From: Xylocopilactobacillus apis
GTDB lineage: Bacteria; Bacillota; Bacilli; Lactobacillales; Lactobacillaceae
Direction of reading: 5' to 3'
Assembly: GCF_033095965.1 (NCBI RefSeq)
Contig: NZ_AP026801.1
Span: forward strand, 1,960,001-2,024,000
DNA length: 64,000 nt
Shown: positions 1 to 8,934 of the stretch, piece by piece
Layout: each line of letters starts with the position of its first letter
How positions within the stretch are numbered: the first letter of the stretch is position 1
The notes under the pieces: model-generated
Database searches by the model: none
Seen by the model: the letters and a program-made list of their open reading frames with translations, nothing else
What the model was told of the DNA's origin: nothing
Program-made: the position numbers and the translations under genes

Positions 1-264
1 CTGATCAAGTTCTTTGATTTTGGCGCCGACCGTACGCATTTCAGCAATTTCTGCATCAGATTGTTCATGATTACGTTTCTTTTGAGCAATTTGATCACTT
101 ACTTCGTTGCGCTGTGCCTTTAAAGTTTCAGACTCAACCAGCATCTCGCGCCGTTGTTGATCAATGGCCAAGAGATCATCGATTTCTTGAGGATCAATTC
201 CCCGCCATTTTAATTTATCCTTTATCCAATCCGGTTTTTCTCTGATAACTTTGATATCAAGCAA
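1..264 (-). CDS. serS: Seryl-tRNA synthetase, N-terminal part (runs off the left edge)
   Basis: Charges tRNA(Ser) with serine in the cytoplasm. Only the first 88 codons are present. They begin LLDIKVIREKPDW and continue into a charged helical stretch (KAQRNEVSDQIAQKKRN), matching the N-terminal tRNA-binding coiled-coil arm of class II SerRS; the catalytic core lies outside the window. The start is TTG at 264-262, chosen because GGAG lies at good spacing upstream and no ATG is available. No T-box specifier or antiterminator motif was seen in the roughly 200 bases upstream. Confidence 0.9.
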   Translation of the reverse strand, partial: MLDIKVIREKPDWIKDKLKWRGIDPQEIDDLLAIDQQRREMLVESETLKAQRNEVSDQIAQKKRNHEQSDAEIAEMRTVGAKIKELDQ

Positions 265-383
265 GATCTATTCTCCATTTCTTTTTTCATTGACTTAATT
301 ATTATGAAAAATCGTTCTGTTTGCAAGGTCTTTGCAAAAAATTATGTAACTTATTTTAATTCTTAATTTCAAATTATAAAAAA

Positions 384-454
384 AACTTTTAGAATTATGA
401 CATAAAGAAAAGTTGGGCCTTATGCTTGACTAATTACTATTAATTCTAAAAGTT
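384..454 (+). promoter_or_regulatory. Perfect 14-bp inverted repeat bracketing the putative promoter of the Mga-type regulator
   Basis: AACTTTTAGAATTA at 384-397 is exactly complementary to TAATTCTAAAAGTT at 441-454, with 43 bases between. A plausible promoter lies between the arms: ATGACA at 397-402, 18 bases, TATGCT at 421-426. The right arm would fall in the 5' leader, just before the Shine-Dalgarno (461-466). This suits an operator for autoregulation, or a DNA-looping pair; both are inference. Confidence 0.6.
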
Positions 455-472
455 CGTTATAAAGGGAAACTT

Positions 473-1984
473 ATGCTATTTGAAGAAACTATTTTAGAGA
501 AGGGTGAATATCAAAAGTTCTTGATGTTCAGAGTTCTCAAATCTTTCGAAGGTTCAAACTATACTATCATTGATATTGCTAATGAAATGAATACAAGTTA
601 CCAGCAGACGTATAATATTCTGCAGGAACTGTTGGAAGATATTCAAAATTTCCCCAATACCGATTTGAAGGATTTAAATCGAAAGAAATTTCTGAATACT
701 AAAAAAATTCCGATTTCAATTGATATGTACCGATTATTCTTATTAAAACAATCGCTTGTATTTCAATTTATTAACTATGTGGTTCAAGGCAGCAGTCCTA
801 ATGTGGAGAAGTTCTGTCAGGATCATTACATTTCCCGTTCAACATTACTTAGAAAGAATGCAGCACTTAAAGTTTTGCTGGAAAAATATAAAATCAAAAT
901 TTCTTATAACGACCTGAGCTTCATTGGAGACGAAAAAAGTATTCGGTTCTTCATTTACTGTTTCTACTGGCTCAGTTACCGAGGACTTGAATGGCCTTTT
1001 GAAACAATTCGTTACTACGATGTTGCCCAACAGCTGCAGTTGGAACAAAGTGAGTTAAACGATCCAATCGTTACAATTAGAACGGTTTTGTTTTGGACAA
1101 TTACTCGGATTAGAATTATCCATGGTTATCACGTAACTGACATGGACAAGTTCGATCAAATTTTTCCTGATAACTTAAACCTATTTAATTCAAAAACTCC
1201 TTTTACTTCAAGTAACTTTCCAAAAGTACCTGCCGATCAATTAATTATTGAAGCTAAGTTTTTTAACTTCTTTAGACTTCAATCTTTAGTTTTTCCAATC
1301 ATGGACAACGAAATTTCTCAAAAAATATACGATTCTATTAAGGAATCAAAAGGACCGGTTTGGCAGCTGACCAATGATTTTATTGAAGATCTTCAAACTC
1401 ATTTAATTAATAATGAAGATTCAAAAATGATTGCCGCCAGTCTCCCCTTGCAAGCTAATTTAATGAGAATTTTCTTCTCATACTATATTATGCAGGGTGA
1501 TTATCTTCAGTTTAATGACTTCTATGATGATGAACAGACTTTGAACTATGACAATTCTGTCTTATACGAAATCGTTAGTAACTTCGTTGAAGAAAAAGAA
1601 CATGTTTCTGAGTTTACCCCATACTTAAAAGCTCAAAAGAAAATCATCAAGGAAATGGAGTACTTATTAATTCCTTACCTCCGCTATTTTAAATCAAATG
1701 AAACTGTCAAAGTTAAACTAGTATTGGAAAGCAGTGATTTAGTTACTAGAGACATGATGACATTCTTAAATGATCTATCATTTGTCGAAATTGCAACTGA
1801 AGGTGATAACCCAGCAAACGCAGATGTAATTATCACTTCAATTGAAGATTTAGGAGCACTCTACGAAAATGATAATTTAGATGACAAGATCGTGATTGAT
1901 TGGAATTTGGATGCAACTGAAACTGAATATTTTAATTTATATCAATCTTTGAAAAAGGAATTTACTAAAAAAATTGCCAAGTAA
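473..1984 (+). CDS. Mga/AtxA-family transcriptional regulator
   Basis: Probable DNA-binding regulator of the Mga/AtxA/PRD class, 503 residues, the usual family length. A first helix-turn-helix is visible around residues 30-58 (IDIANEMNTSYQQTYNILQE), a second winged-helix-like segment near 107-140 (CQDHYISRSTLLRKNAALKV), a long helical middle typical of PRD-like domains, and a C-terminal EIIB-like alpha/beta segment near 405-495 (VKLVLESSDLVTRDMM). In this family PRD and EIIB-like domains can carry PTS phosphorylation control. It faces a seven-gene WxL/DUF916 cluster, so it is a natural candidate to control that cluster; this is inferred from position. AAAGG lies 7 bases before the ATG. Confidence 0.82.
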   Translation: MLFEETILEKGEYQKFLMFRVLKSFEGSNYTIIDIANEMNTSYQQTYNILQELLEDIQNFPNTDLKDLNRKKFLNTKKIPISIDMYRLFLLKQSLVFQFINYVVQGSSPNVEKFCQDHYISRSTLLRKNAALKVLLEKYKIKISYNDLSFIGDEKSIRFFIYCFYWLSYRGLEWPFETIRYYDVAQQLQLEQSELNDPIVTIRTVLFWTITRIRIIHGYHVTDMDKFDQIFPDNLNLFNSKTPFTSSNFPKVPADQLIIEAKFFNFFRLQSLVFPIMDNEISQKIYDSIKESKGPVWQLTNDFIEDLQTHLINNEDSKMIAASLPLQANLMRIFFSYYIMQGDYLQFNDFYDDEQTLNYDNSVLYEIVSNFVEEKEHVSEFTPYLKAQKKIIKEMEYLLIPYLRYFKSNETVKVKLVLESSDLVTRDMMTFLNDLSFVEIATEGDNPANADVIITSIEDLGALYENDNLDDKIVIDWNLDATETEYFNLYQSLKKEFTKKIAK

Positions 1985-2017
1985 AAAATCGATGCTTATG
2001 AAAACATCGATTTTTTT
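1984..2017 (+). terminator. Bidirectional intrinsic terminator
   Basis: An 11-bp stem, AAAAATCGATG (1984-1994) with CATCGATTTTT (2005-2015), ends in a T run. It separates the converging Mga-type gene and the first DUF916 gene and overlaps the stop codon of the latter. Confidence 0.85.
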
Positions 2018-3086
2018 ATTTTTCTCTTAATGATTTATTTCTTTGATGGCGACTAATCAGAAAAGTTAATAATAACAGCAAAAGTAAAACAATAATTGCA
2101 ATAATGATATAAAGCCATAAATAATTTGGCTTGATCCCAATTTTTCGATTGAATTTTTCTGCCTGACTAGGAGTTACGGTGAAATCTTTACCCAAATGGT
2201 ATGTTTTAGCAGGATTGCCCGGAACTTTTATTGCCAAAGAAAGATGATAGTGACCCGCTTTAAAACCATCTTTGGTCGTCCAATAAAGCTGGTAATTATA
2301 AATTGAATTTGGTGCCATTGCTAAAAGATTTTGCTTGGAACGAAATAAGACTTTATTCTTACCCTTAGCAGTAATCTTCCCATCAAGGTTAAAATCTAAG
2401 ATCTGAGCGGGCTTAGTATTGCGCAATTCGGTTAAAATTGCTAAGCCGCCGCGTAAGCCAAAACCTGGTTGGATGGTGCCGATTTTAAAAGGGGTCTCAG
2501 CTGAATTGACAGGTATCTCAGATCCTCCAAAATTTAAGGCCACAGGAAAGCCAATTGAAAAATGATTAACAATATTGGTTTTACCTTTATTATTCGTTTG
2601 ATCTTGTTTGGTTAGCTCTATAACCGTTATAGCACCTAAAACTTGACCATGGTAACTTTCAGTATCCGGAATTTTCAGATTAAGTCTAAAACTTTTTTTT
2701 GTTTTGGCGGGAACCTTTACCCGTTGATCATTATTTTGCACAAAATACCGAAAATTATAGACCAAAGTTCGATCTAAGCGTGGAACAGCTAAATCATAAT
2801 GAATTTGGCCATCAATTCCTGTATAAGCAGTATTTGCAGTTATCAGAAATTCTCGTGCATCAGAACTTTTATTATCAATATTAAAAACAAGTGGTTGGTC
2901 TACTGACTTTACATTAATCCATAAATTATTTTTTCGGTTAGAATCTGAATTAGGTGTTAAATCATGATTAGGAGTAACAATAAAATCTGCCCCAGTGGTC
3001 GGAACTGCCAGTGGATACTCTGTTTTAATGCCAATAACTATTAAGAAGAAAGCTAATGCTGTTATAAACTTTTTAATCTTAGTCAA
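2016..3086 (-). CDS. DUF916-DUF3324 WxL-interacting membrane protein
   Basis: Surface protein of the CscA type that partners WxL proteins at the cell wall. Residues 1-28 form a signal peptide. The DUF916 domain (WxLIP peptidoglycan-binding) spans roughly 35-165 and the DUF3324 domain (WxLIP host-binding) roughly 170-310. One transmembrane helix (LWLYIIIAIIVLLLLLL) and a basic cytoplasmic tail (RHQRNKSLREK) end the protein. The start is TTG at 3086-3084, preceded closely by AAAGG. It is the last gene of the cluster on this strand and follows a WxL gene that has its own terminator, so it may be transcribed separately. Confidence 0.85.
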   Translation of the reverse strand: MTKIKKFITALAFFLIVIGIKTEYPLAVPTTGADFIVTPNHDLTPNSDSNRKNNLWINVKSVDQPLVFNIDNKSSDAREFLITANTAYTGIDGQIHYDLAVPRLDRTLVYNFRYFVQNNDQRVKVPAKTKKSFRLNLKIPDTESYHGQVLGAITVIELTKQDQTNNKGKTNIVNHFSIGFPVALNFGGSEIPVNSAETPFKIGTIQPGFGLRGGLAILTELRNTKPAQILDFNLDGKITAKGKNKVLFRSKQNLLAMAPNSIYNYQLYWTTKDGFKAGHYHLSLAIKVPGNPAKTYHLGKDFTVTPSQAEKFNRKIGIKPNYLWLYIIIAIIVLLLLLLLTFLISRHQRNKSLREK

Positions 3087-3136
3087 CGCCTTTCTTTTTT
3101 TAAAATTATAGCAAAAAATTAGAAATTAAGATCGTC

Positions 3137-3171
3137 AAAAAAAAACGGCTCTCCAATTTAAGGAAAACCGG
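3137..3171 (-). terminator. Intrinsic terminator of the WxL gene at 3187-4134
   Basis: On the minus strand a stem of ACCGGTTTTCC with GGAGAGCCGT (two G-U pairs) is followed by nine T residues. Confidence 0.7.
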
Positions 3172-3186
3172 TAACTTGAAGATATA

Positions 3187-4134
3187 CTACCTACTGCTTG
3201 CCATTAATGTCCAGGTAATTGGTGCATAATATTGACCTTCTTGAGCTTCATTTCCAACTTTCAAAGAAGCTGTGCTTGAATAATCATAATAAGAAACAGT
3301 CTTTCCAAAACCACCATAGAAATTATTGGTCAAACTCTTAGGCGTCCACCAAATTTTTACTTGCGGACCACCAGCAATCAAAGTCGAAGATTCATCATAC
3401 TCAACATCTCTTCCATTTAGGTAATCTGTCATCGGTGCTCCCGATAAAAATACATTACTTCTAAAGTTAGATCCATGCGAGGTATTTCGCTCAACTGCCT
3501 TCTTATTGTTTAAAAATATTGCCCAATCATTATTGCCTAATGTAGTTGGTGCAGTCACTGGAGCTGTCCCGCCATAAGAAGCTGCCCCAGAATCATTATA
3601 GTTTGGATCACTGCTTACCGCTCCACTAATTCCAGAACCGCCAATAGGTGAGAAATAACCTAATTGTGCATACAATGTCCAACCAACATTGATTGGTTTA
3701 GATGTTGCTGGATTATATGGCTCACCTGAATAACGATAATCTGATACCTGTAATTTCCCATAAGAATTACCATCAGCGAAACTAGTTCCTGTATACCCAC
3801 CACGACTATTATTCATCAACGAAGTCTGATGAGCACCAGTAAAACTTGGCATGAAGTGTAAATCAGGTACTGAATCTAATGCCAAAAATCCGGGAGCAAA
3901 CTGTAAGGATCCTTTTGATCCATCTACACTCGCTGAATTACCAGGAGAAGCAATTTCATTAACTACTGTATTTTGATTATCTTCCCCTAAAGTACGACCA
4001 GACCCATCTGAATGACCTAATCCAGCACCTGCTGGATTTGCAGAGACAACTGCTGTATTTAAAAACAAAGAGAAAACGCTCGACGAGAGAATGACTCCCA
4101 ACACTCTCTGACGAAGATTAATAGACTCCTTCAC
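3187..4134 (-). CDS. WxL-domain surface protein
   Basis: Secreted protein of 315 residues expected to attach non-covalently to peptidoglycan through a C-terminal WxL domain. A signal peptide ends near residue 32 (TAVVSANPA). The two diagnostic motifs are present: a first WTL (NVGWTLYAQLGYF) and a final WTL five residues from the end (YYAPITWTLMASSR). The N-terminal part is rich in Gly, Ser and Asn. The mature region shares the segment DSVPDLHFMPSFTG with the other WxL proteins here, in the position of their V-P-N-F-x-F motif. It lies between two DUF916-DUF3324 genes, the usual partner arrangement. Its ATG is preceded by GGGAGGAG. Confidence 0.88.
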   Translation of the reverse strand: MKESINLRQRVLGVILSSSVFSLFLNTAVVSANPAGAGLGHSDGSGRTLGEDNQNTVVNEIASPGNSASVDGSKGSLQFAPGFLALDSVPDLHFMPSFTGAHQTSLMNNSRGGYTGTSFADGNSYGKLQVSDYRYSGEPYNPATSKPINVGWTLYAQLGYFSPIGGSGISGAVSSDPNYNDSGAASYGGTAPVTAPTTLGNNDWAIFLNNKKAVERNTSHGSNFRSNVFLSGAPMTDYLNGRDVEYDESSTLIAGGPQVKIWWTPKSLTNNFYGGFGKTVSYYDYSSTASLKVGNEAQEGQYYAPITWTLMASSR

Positions 4135-4238
4135 TTTTCTCCTCCCATATTCACGATATAATTATACTATAACTATATCAGTTCCCATACATGATTAATT
4201 CCGAATTTTAAGATATTTTTTCTAAAATTTGAAAGGAT

Positions 4239-5375
4239 TTATTCTTTTGTTACAACATTCTTATTAGTCTTTTTTCTGCCTAATGTAAATACAAGCCAGA
4301 ATAAGAAAATAATAAGCAAGACTATTAAAATCCCAATTATAATAAACAGCCATGTATAATCAGTCTTATACTTAGGATTTTTCCGATTAATTTGATCTGC
4401 TTGTGCCTTAGTAATTGTAAATTCTCTAGAAATATTCCATTTTTGTTTCTTTTGTTGCTCTTCATTTAAAGCCAAATGACTTTGAACAGCTTTTGCCTTA
4501 AGATCGAGACGGTACTTCCCAGCCTCCATCTTCTCGGTCGATTTCCAAGGAATCATATACGTAAAATTACTAGTTGGGGCAAACTTATAATCTTTAACCT
4601 TTTGAGTATGACGATCATTTGGATCTGCTAAACGAGTAACTGTTGCATCTAGCGATAATCCATCCATATATTGCATCTTAGGATTTTGAAGTTTTACTCC
4701 TACTGCCGGTAAAGTTTGATAACTTTGAGGGATAATTGTTTTAACTTTTAAATCAGATAGCACAAGCTTATCAGTTTCCGTCATTAAAACCTGAATTGCC
4801 ATTGAATAATCATTTAAAAACTTTAAAGTAGCCTTTTGATTTTTACTCTTTCCAGCATCAGAAGTTGTTGTCAAGCTCGTATTTAAAAACAAGCCGCCAA
4901 TCATAATACCATCAAAAGGTGTCTCAGGCATCGTATAAGAAATTTTTACTGTTTTAACTTCTTTTGGCTTCAAAGTAATCGTAGCATTCCTAATCCCAAA
5001 AGATGTAAAAGGAATTATATTAGACGGATCTGGCGGAACTTTAACCCCTGATGCTAAAATGTTCCCTGCACTTGTAATTGCATTTGTCGGAGTCATCGTA
5101 ATGGTTTGGCTTTTTTTTGCTGTACTAGCAACGTATAATTCCAAGGTTTGTTTCATTCCTGGTTTTACCCTTAAATCAAAATAATTAATTGTTGTCCCTT
5201 TAGCTTGATTAGCTGGCGGAACTATCTTAACCGTAAAAAAAGGCACAGAGAGCGTAGCAAACTTTTTAGGGTCTGTCTCCACATCTGCCTGTGCCTTTTT
5301 TACGGGTATAAATTGAATTAAGAGTAATAAAAGTGAAAAAACAACTAAACCCAATTGCTTTTTTTTAGAACTCAA
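4239..5375 (-). CDS. DUF916-DUF3324 WxL-interacting membrane protein
   Basis: CscA-type protein of 378 residues. A signal peptide ends near residue 30 (PVKKAQA). The DUF916 fold is recognised by YFDLRVKPGMKQTLELYV and by the FDGIMIGGLFLN segment, and DUF3324 follows. A transmembrane helix (YTWLFIIIGILIVLLIIFLF) and a short Lys-rich tail close the protein. The start is TTG at 5375-5373 with GGGG upstream. The neighbouring WxL gene at 5401-6273 ends 25 bases upstream, so the two are almost certainly co-transcribed as a WxL/partner pair. Confidence 0.86.
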   Translation of the reverse strand: MSSKKKQLGLVVFSLLLLLIQFIPVKKAQADVETDPKKFATLSVPFFTVKIVPPANQAKGTTINYFDLRVKPGMKQTLELYVASTAKKSQTITMTPTNAITSAGNILASGVKVPPDPSNIIPFTSFGIRNATITLKPKEVKTVKISYTMPETPFDGIMIGGLFLNTSLTTTSDAGKSKNQKATLKFLNDYSMAIQVLMTETDKLVLSDLKVKTIIPQSYQTLPAVGVKLQNPKMQYMDGLSLDATVTRLADPNDRHTQKVKDYKFAPTSNFTYMIPWKSTEKMEAGKYRLDLKAKAVQSHLALNEEQQKKQKWNISREFTITKAQADQINRKNPKYKTDYTWLFIIIGILIVLLIIFLFWLVFTLGRKKTNKNVVTKE

Positions 5376-5400
5376 ATATCTTTATCCCCTTTTATTGAAT

Positions 5401-6273
5401 TTAAACTCCTGCTTGCAGAGTCCAATGAAGTGTTGATTGAAATACTCCAATTGTTGTCTGTTGATCTAGAGGAAGGTTCAAAGTAGCTGAATCTGCAGCA
5501 TTAAAATCTGCAGCCCAAGTACCTTTACCTTTTGCGATACCAGCAGCAGTTAGACCATTTCCAACTTTCCAAACAACTTCTGTTGAAGAAGGCTGTGGAT
5601 CACCAACATGTTCAGCGAAAATAATTTTCGAACTTGCAATACTATCAGGACGATCATCAGAAGCAGCTGAACTATATGTTGTGTGGAATACTCCACTTGT
5701 ATCAGCAACTAAGTTTCCACGATCAACTGATGTAGTGTTTAAAGTAATATCAGTTGGTTTCATAGTAACAGCTGTTCCACCACCGACAACATTCTGCTGT
5801 TGGAAAGGTTCACCCCATGCAGTTACTTTCCAGCCAGAACTACCAGCTGTTTTATCAGTAACTTGAAGCATTCTATAATATCCTAAATTACTTGCTGAAG
5901 CATTACCAGAAGTTGCAACTCCTGTGTATGCTGAGCTAAGAACAGGTGCTGTACCATATAAATCATAAGCTGCAGCTTGTTGTAATTCGTGAACACCAAA
6001 ATCAAAGTTAGGAACTCGATCTAGTGAAAGATTTCCAGCGTAGAATTCAATTGCTGCTTTACTGGTGCCGCTTGTTAAAGCACCAGAAGCATTAGAAACT
6101 TCAACACTTTGTGCGTCAGCCGCAATTACTCTTCCTGTGCCTACGCCGCTTTGACCAGTACCTGCTGCATTAGCGGCAAATACTGTGCTAGTACCACTAA
6201 CAGCAGACAAGATTGGGGCTGCCATTAATGCAACTGCTGAAAGTTTACCAACTTTTAATAAGTTTTGTTTCAT
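5401..6273 (-). CDS. WxL-domain surface protein
   Basis: Secreted 290-residue protein. Signal peptide about residues 1-34 (cleavage near VFAANA). The WxL domain has a first motif variant WKV (GSSGWKVTAWGEPF) and a canonical C-terminal WTL (STLHWTLQAGV). The V-P-N-F-D-F-G segment near residue 87 is shared with the WxL proteins at 8935 and 45735. GGGAGG precedes the ATG. Together with the DUF916 gene immediately downstream it forms one two-gene unit. No substrate can be assigned. Confidence 0.88.
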   Translation of the reverse strand: MKQNLLKVGKLSAVALMAAPILSAVSGTSTVFAANAAGTGQSGVGTGRVIAADAQSVEVSNASGALTSGTSKAAIEFYAGNLSLDRVPNFDFGVHELQQAAAYDLYGTAPVLSSAYTGVATSGNASASNLGYYRMLQVTDKTAGSSGWKVTAWGEPFQQQNVVGGGTAVTMKPTDITLNTTSVDRGNLVADTSGVFHTTYSSAASDDRPDSIASSKIIFAEHVGDPQPSSTEVVWKVGNGLTAAGIAKGKGTWAADFNAADSATLNLPLDQQTTIGVFQSTLHWTLQAGV

Positions 6274-6464
6274 TTTTATCCTCCCAAATCGTAGTTAGCA
6301 TAATCTTACTACAGATTACATAATACCAGGATTTTTATGCTTGAAATATCAAAATAATAATAATTTTTCTTTAGATTTGATAAAACGTTCATCACTATCA
6401 TAACAGATTTGATTATTTTTCTCATTAAAAAACTCAAAGATTTTATTTCACAATCTTTAAGAAT

Positions 6465-7634
6465 TTATTTTCTTTTTTTCATTGCCTTTTGTTGAGCTTT
6501 AAATTGTTTTTTCTGTTCACGCATCATTTGTTTAAATTGCTTTTTCTGCATGCCATCCATGTTCTGAGGAAAACCAGCATTACTTTCTTGACGTCCTCGT
6601 CCACGACCCATAATAAAGAATAAAGCAAATGATAAAACTAGTAACAAAATCCCGATAACAATTGCTAAAATGATGATCCATAAATAACTTTTCTTAATTG
6701 AAGGATTATATTTGTTAATTAAATCTGCTTGAGTTGGCGAGATTGTGTAATCACGTGAAAATTTAAAATTTCGAGTTGCAGTCTTAATTTTCAAATCTAA
6801 ATGATACTTTCCCGGAGTAATTCGTTTGTTCGCTGGAAACATGATGGGATACGTAAAAATCGTATTAGGTGCAATTGTCCCCGAACTCACTTTTCCAGTA
6901 GCTCTAATCTTTCGGTCCTTTTTAAGATAAGTTGTCGCTTTGGCGCTTACTGTACTTCCAAATCCCATTGAAGTATTTCGTAAAGTAACTCCCGCTGCCG
7001 GATAACCACTATACAAAATTGCCTTAATTCCTGATATTTTTAGATTGGGAGTAACCTCGGTTTCCTGATCTTCTGTCATTTTAACTGCTATTGCGTAATT
7101 GAGATAATTTTTTAACTTCATCCCTGTTTTTCCGCTTTGATTTCTTTCAACATTTTGAGCATTTACATCGCTTACATAGATGCCACCAAGAACGATCCCC
7201 TTAAAAGGTTTTTTCGGAACCGTAAAATCCAGAGGCACTACTAATTTGCTATTGGGTCTTAGCTTAATAGTCTTTGGAGTAAAGCCAAAACGAGAAAAAT
7301 CATATTTTAGCGATTTATCCTTATCCTTACTCTTAATCTCACCATCATAATTGGTATCCATAAAAGAAGTCGTTGCCGCAGTGGTTGCTAAAACTCTAAT
7401 TGTTTTTGTTTCATTTGAGTTGTTATTGACCTCAATAGATAAACTTTGTCGCTGTCCTGGAACCACAGTTAAATCAAAATAGCCCTTAACCGCAGGATTT
7501 TGATTTTTGGGAGGTATTGGTCTAATAGAATACCCTCCATTTGTATTATTTGCCGCAAAAGCTGGAATTTCATTGAATACATTAAAAACTATTCCTATAA
7601 ACAAAATTAAAAATATTTTTCTTGCTTTTCTCAT
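6465..7634 (-). CDS. DUF916-DUF3324 WxL-interacting membrane protein with long basic tail
   Basis: CscA-type protein of 389 residues: signal peptide to about residue 28, DUF916 (GYFDLTVVPGQRQSLSIEV; PFKGIVLGGIYV), DUF3324, and a transmembrane helix near 322-345. The cytoplasmic tail is unusually long (about 45 residues), Lys/Arg/Gln/Met-rich, with repeats such as KKQFKQMMREQKKQFK. Its ATG overlaps the stop of the upstream DUF916 gene by four bases (ATGA), so the two are translationally coupled. Two DUF916 genes in direct succession without a WxL gene between them suggests a local duplication. Confidence 0.86.
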   Translation of the reverse strand: MRKARKIFLILFIGIVFNVFNEIPAFAANNTNGGYSIRPIPPKNQNPAVKGYFDLTVVPGQRQSLSIEVNNNSNETKTIRVLATTAATTSFMDTNYDGEIKSKDKDKSLKYDFSRFGFTPKTIKLRPNSKLVVPLDFTVPKKPFKGIVLGGIYVSDVNAQNVERNQSGKTGMKLKNYLNYAIAVKMTEDQETEVTPNLKISGIKAILYSGYPAAGVTLRNTSMGFGSTVSAKATTYLKKDRKIRATGKVSSGTIAPNTIFTYPIMFPANKRITPGKYHLDLKIKTATRNFKFSRDYTISPTQADLINKYNPSIKKSYLWIIILAIVIGILLLVLSFALFFIMGRGRGRQESNAGFPQNMDGMQKKQFKQMMREQKKQFKAQQKAMKKRK

Positions 7635-8770
7635 TTTCTTTTCCGCCGTGGTACTGAATTTCTTGATTCAATTTTTTTATTTGATTGACCATTTGAATTA
7701 TCAGCAGATTTACGCATTATTTGAAGATTTGTCTCTAAGCGGCGTTGAGCTTTATTTTGTCCTTTAAAGTAAACAAAAACAACAACAGCTATAAACAAAA
7801 TAAGAATAATCACTGCAATCAAAATATATATCCACAAGTTGCTTTTTGGCAGTAAAACATTATTTGCATTAACTTCATTAGCTTGGCTGGCAGTAACCTC
7901 AAAATCTCTTGAAATGTGCCACTTCTTACCCGATCCGCTTGCTACTAAATCTAAATGATAAGTACCTGGCTTAATTGCACTTCTACCTACTTGCATGTAA
8001 TATATAAAGTTTGAATTTGGAGCCATAGTCATTGCTGACTGACTGCGCTCAGTAACAACCTTACCTGAACTTTTTCTGATAATTTTTGCTTTTACTTTCA
8101 TTTGAGAAACATAATTAGCCTTATCATTTTGTAAATTTGCTCCAAAAGCTGCATAACCGCTTTGAAGCCCGGGGGCTACTGATACCAAGCGAACATTTGG
8201 ATCAGGAAGTTTACCAATAGACATCAATGCAGCAATTGTATAGCTATAATAATTCCTAATTTGAACTTTTTGTTTTTCACCTTTTTTGACAACTTGTTTT
8301 TTTGGCTTATCGTCTAATTGAGAAACATAAAAGCCACCCATTATCATTTGATTTTTTGCTTTCTTAGGAACTTTTACTGTAAAAGTTGCCATTTTAGAAC
8401 TATTTGCTGGGATATGAATTCTCTGAGCTTTTTGAGTTAATTTAGGAAAACGATACTTTAAAGTTGGATCAAAGGGACCTTTATATGGTTCATAATCCAT
8501 CTCTCCATTTTGAGAAGTTGTTGCATCAGTAGGCTTTACCTCCACATACACTTGCTTTTTTGAATGGTTATTGACCTTTAACTGAAATATCTGCTTGTCT
8601 CCTGGTTTTACATGCACATCAAACCATCCATTTATTCCTTCAGTCTGATTAGACGGAAGAATAACTTTAACATCAACGCTTATACCATCTGCTTTAACTA
8701 TTTTGCTTTTGCTAAAAATTACCAAAAGTGTAAATAAAATAATTAAAATAATTTTACTTTTTTTTCTCAT
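7631..8770 (-). CDS. DUF916-DUF3324 WxL-interacting membrane protein
   Basis: CscA-type protein of 379 residues: signal peptide about 1-27, DUF916 (GWFDVHVKPGDKQIFQLKV; NQMIMGGFYVSQ), DUF3324, and a transmembrane helix (LWIYILIAVIILILFIAVVV) near 315-337. A basic tail ends RNSVPRRKRK. GAGG precedes the ATG at 8770. It lies downstream of the WxL gene at 8935-9984 but is separated from it by a terminator hairpin, and it overlaps the next DUF916 gene by four bases. No ligand is predicted. Confidence 0.86.
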   Translation of the reverse strand: MRKKSKIILIILFTLLVIFSKSKIVKADGISVDVKVILPSNQTEGINGWFDVHVKPGDKQIFQLKVNNHSKKQVYVEVKPTDATTSQNGEMDYEPYKGPFDPTLKYRFPKLTQKAQRIHIPANSSKMATFTVKVPKKAKNQMIMGGFYVSQLDDKPKKQVVKKGEKQKVQIRNYYSYTIAALMSIGKLPDPNVRLVSVAPGLQSGYAAFGANLQNDKANYVSQMKVKAKIIRKSSGKVVTERSQSAMTMAPNSNFIYYMQVGRSAIKPGTYHLDLVASGSGKKWHISRDFEVTASQANEVNANNVLLPKSNLWIYILIAVIILILFIAVVVFVYFKGQNKAQRRLETNLQIMRKSADNSNGQSNKKIESRNSVPRRKRK

Positions 8771-8878
8771 TTATTTCCTCAAATAATCTTTCCTCTATTC
8801 TACCAAGCATTTTAAAAAATTATTTGCAAAAAATTAAAAAAAATAAATCTTTTACAAGAAATAAATATTAATTGCAAC

Positions 8879-8907
8879 AAAAAAACATCAGTTTTAATAA
8901 CTGATGT
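8879..8907 (-). terminator. Intrinsic terminator of the WxL gene at 8935-9984
   Basis: ACATCAGTT (8885-8893) pairs with AACTGATGT (8899-8907); on the minus strand a T run follows. Confidence 0.8.
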
Positions 8908-8934
8908 CTCAAGAAAAATTAACTTAACATTATC

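Noticed and set aside
265-472. T-box upstream of serS
   Set aside because: No T-box (UGGNACC-type) bulge or specifier stem was seen.
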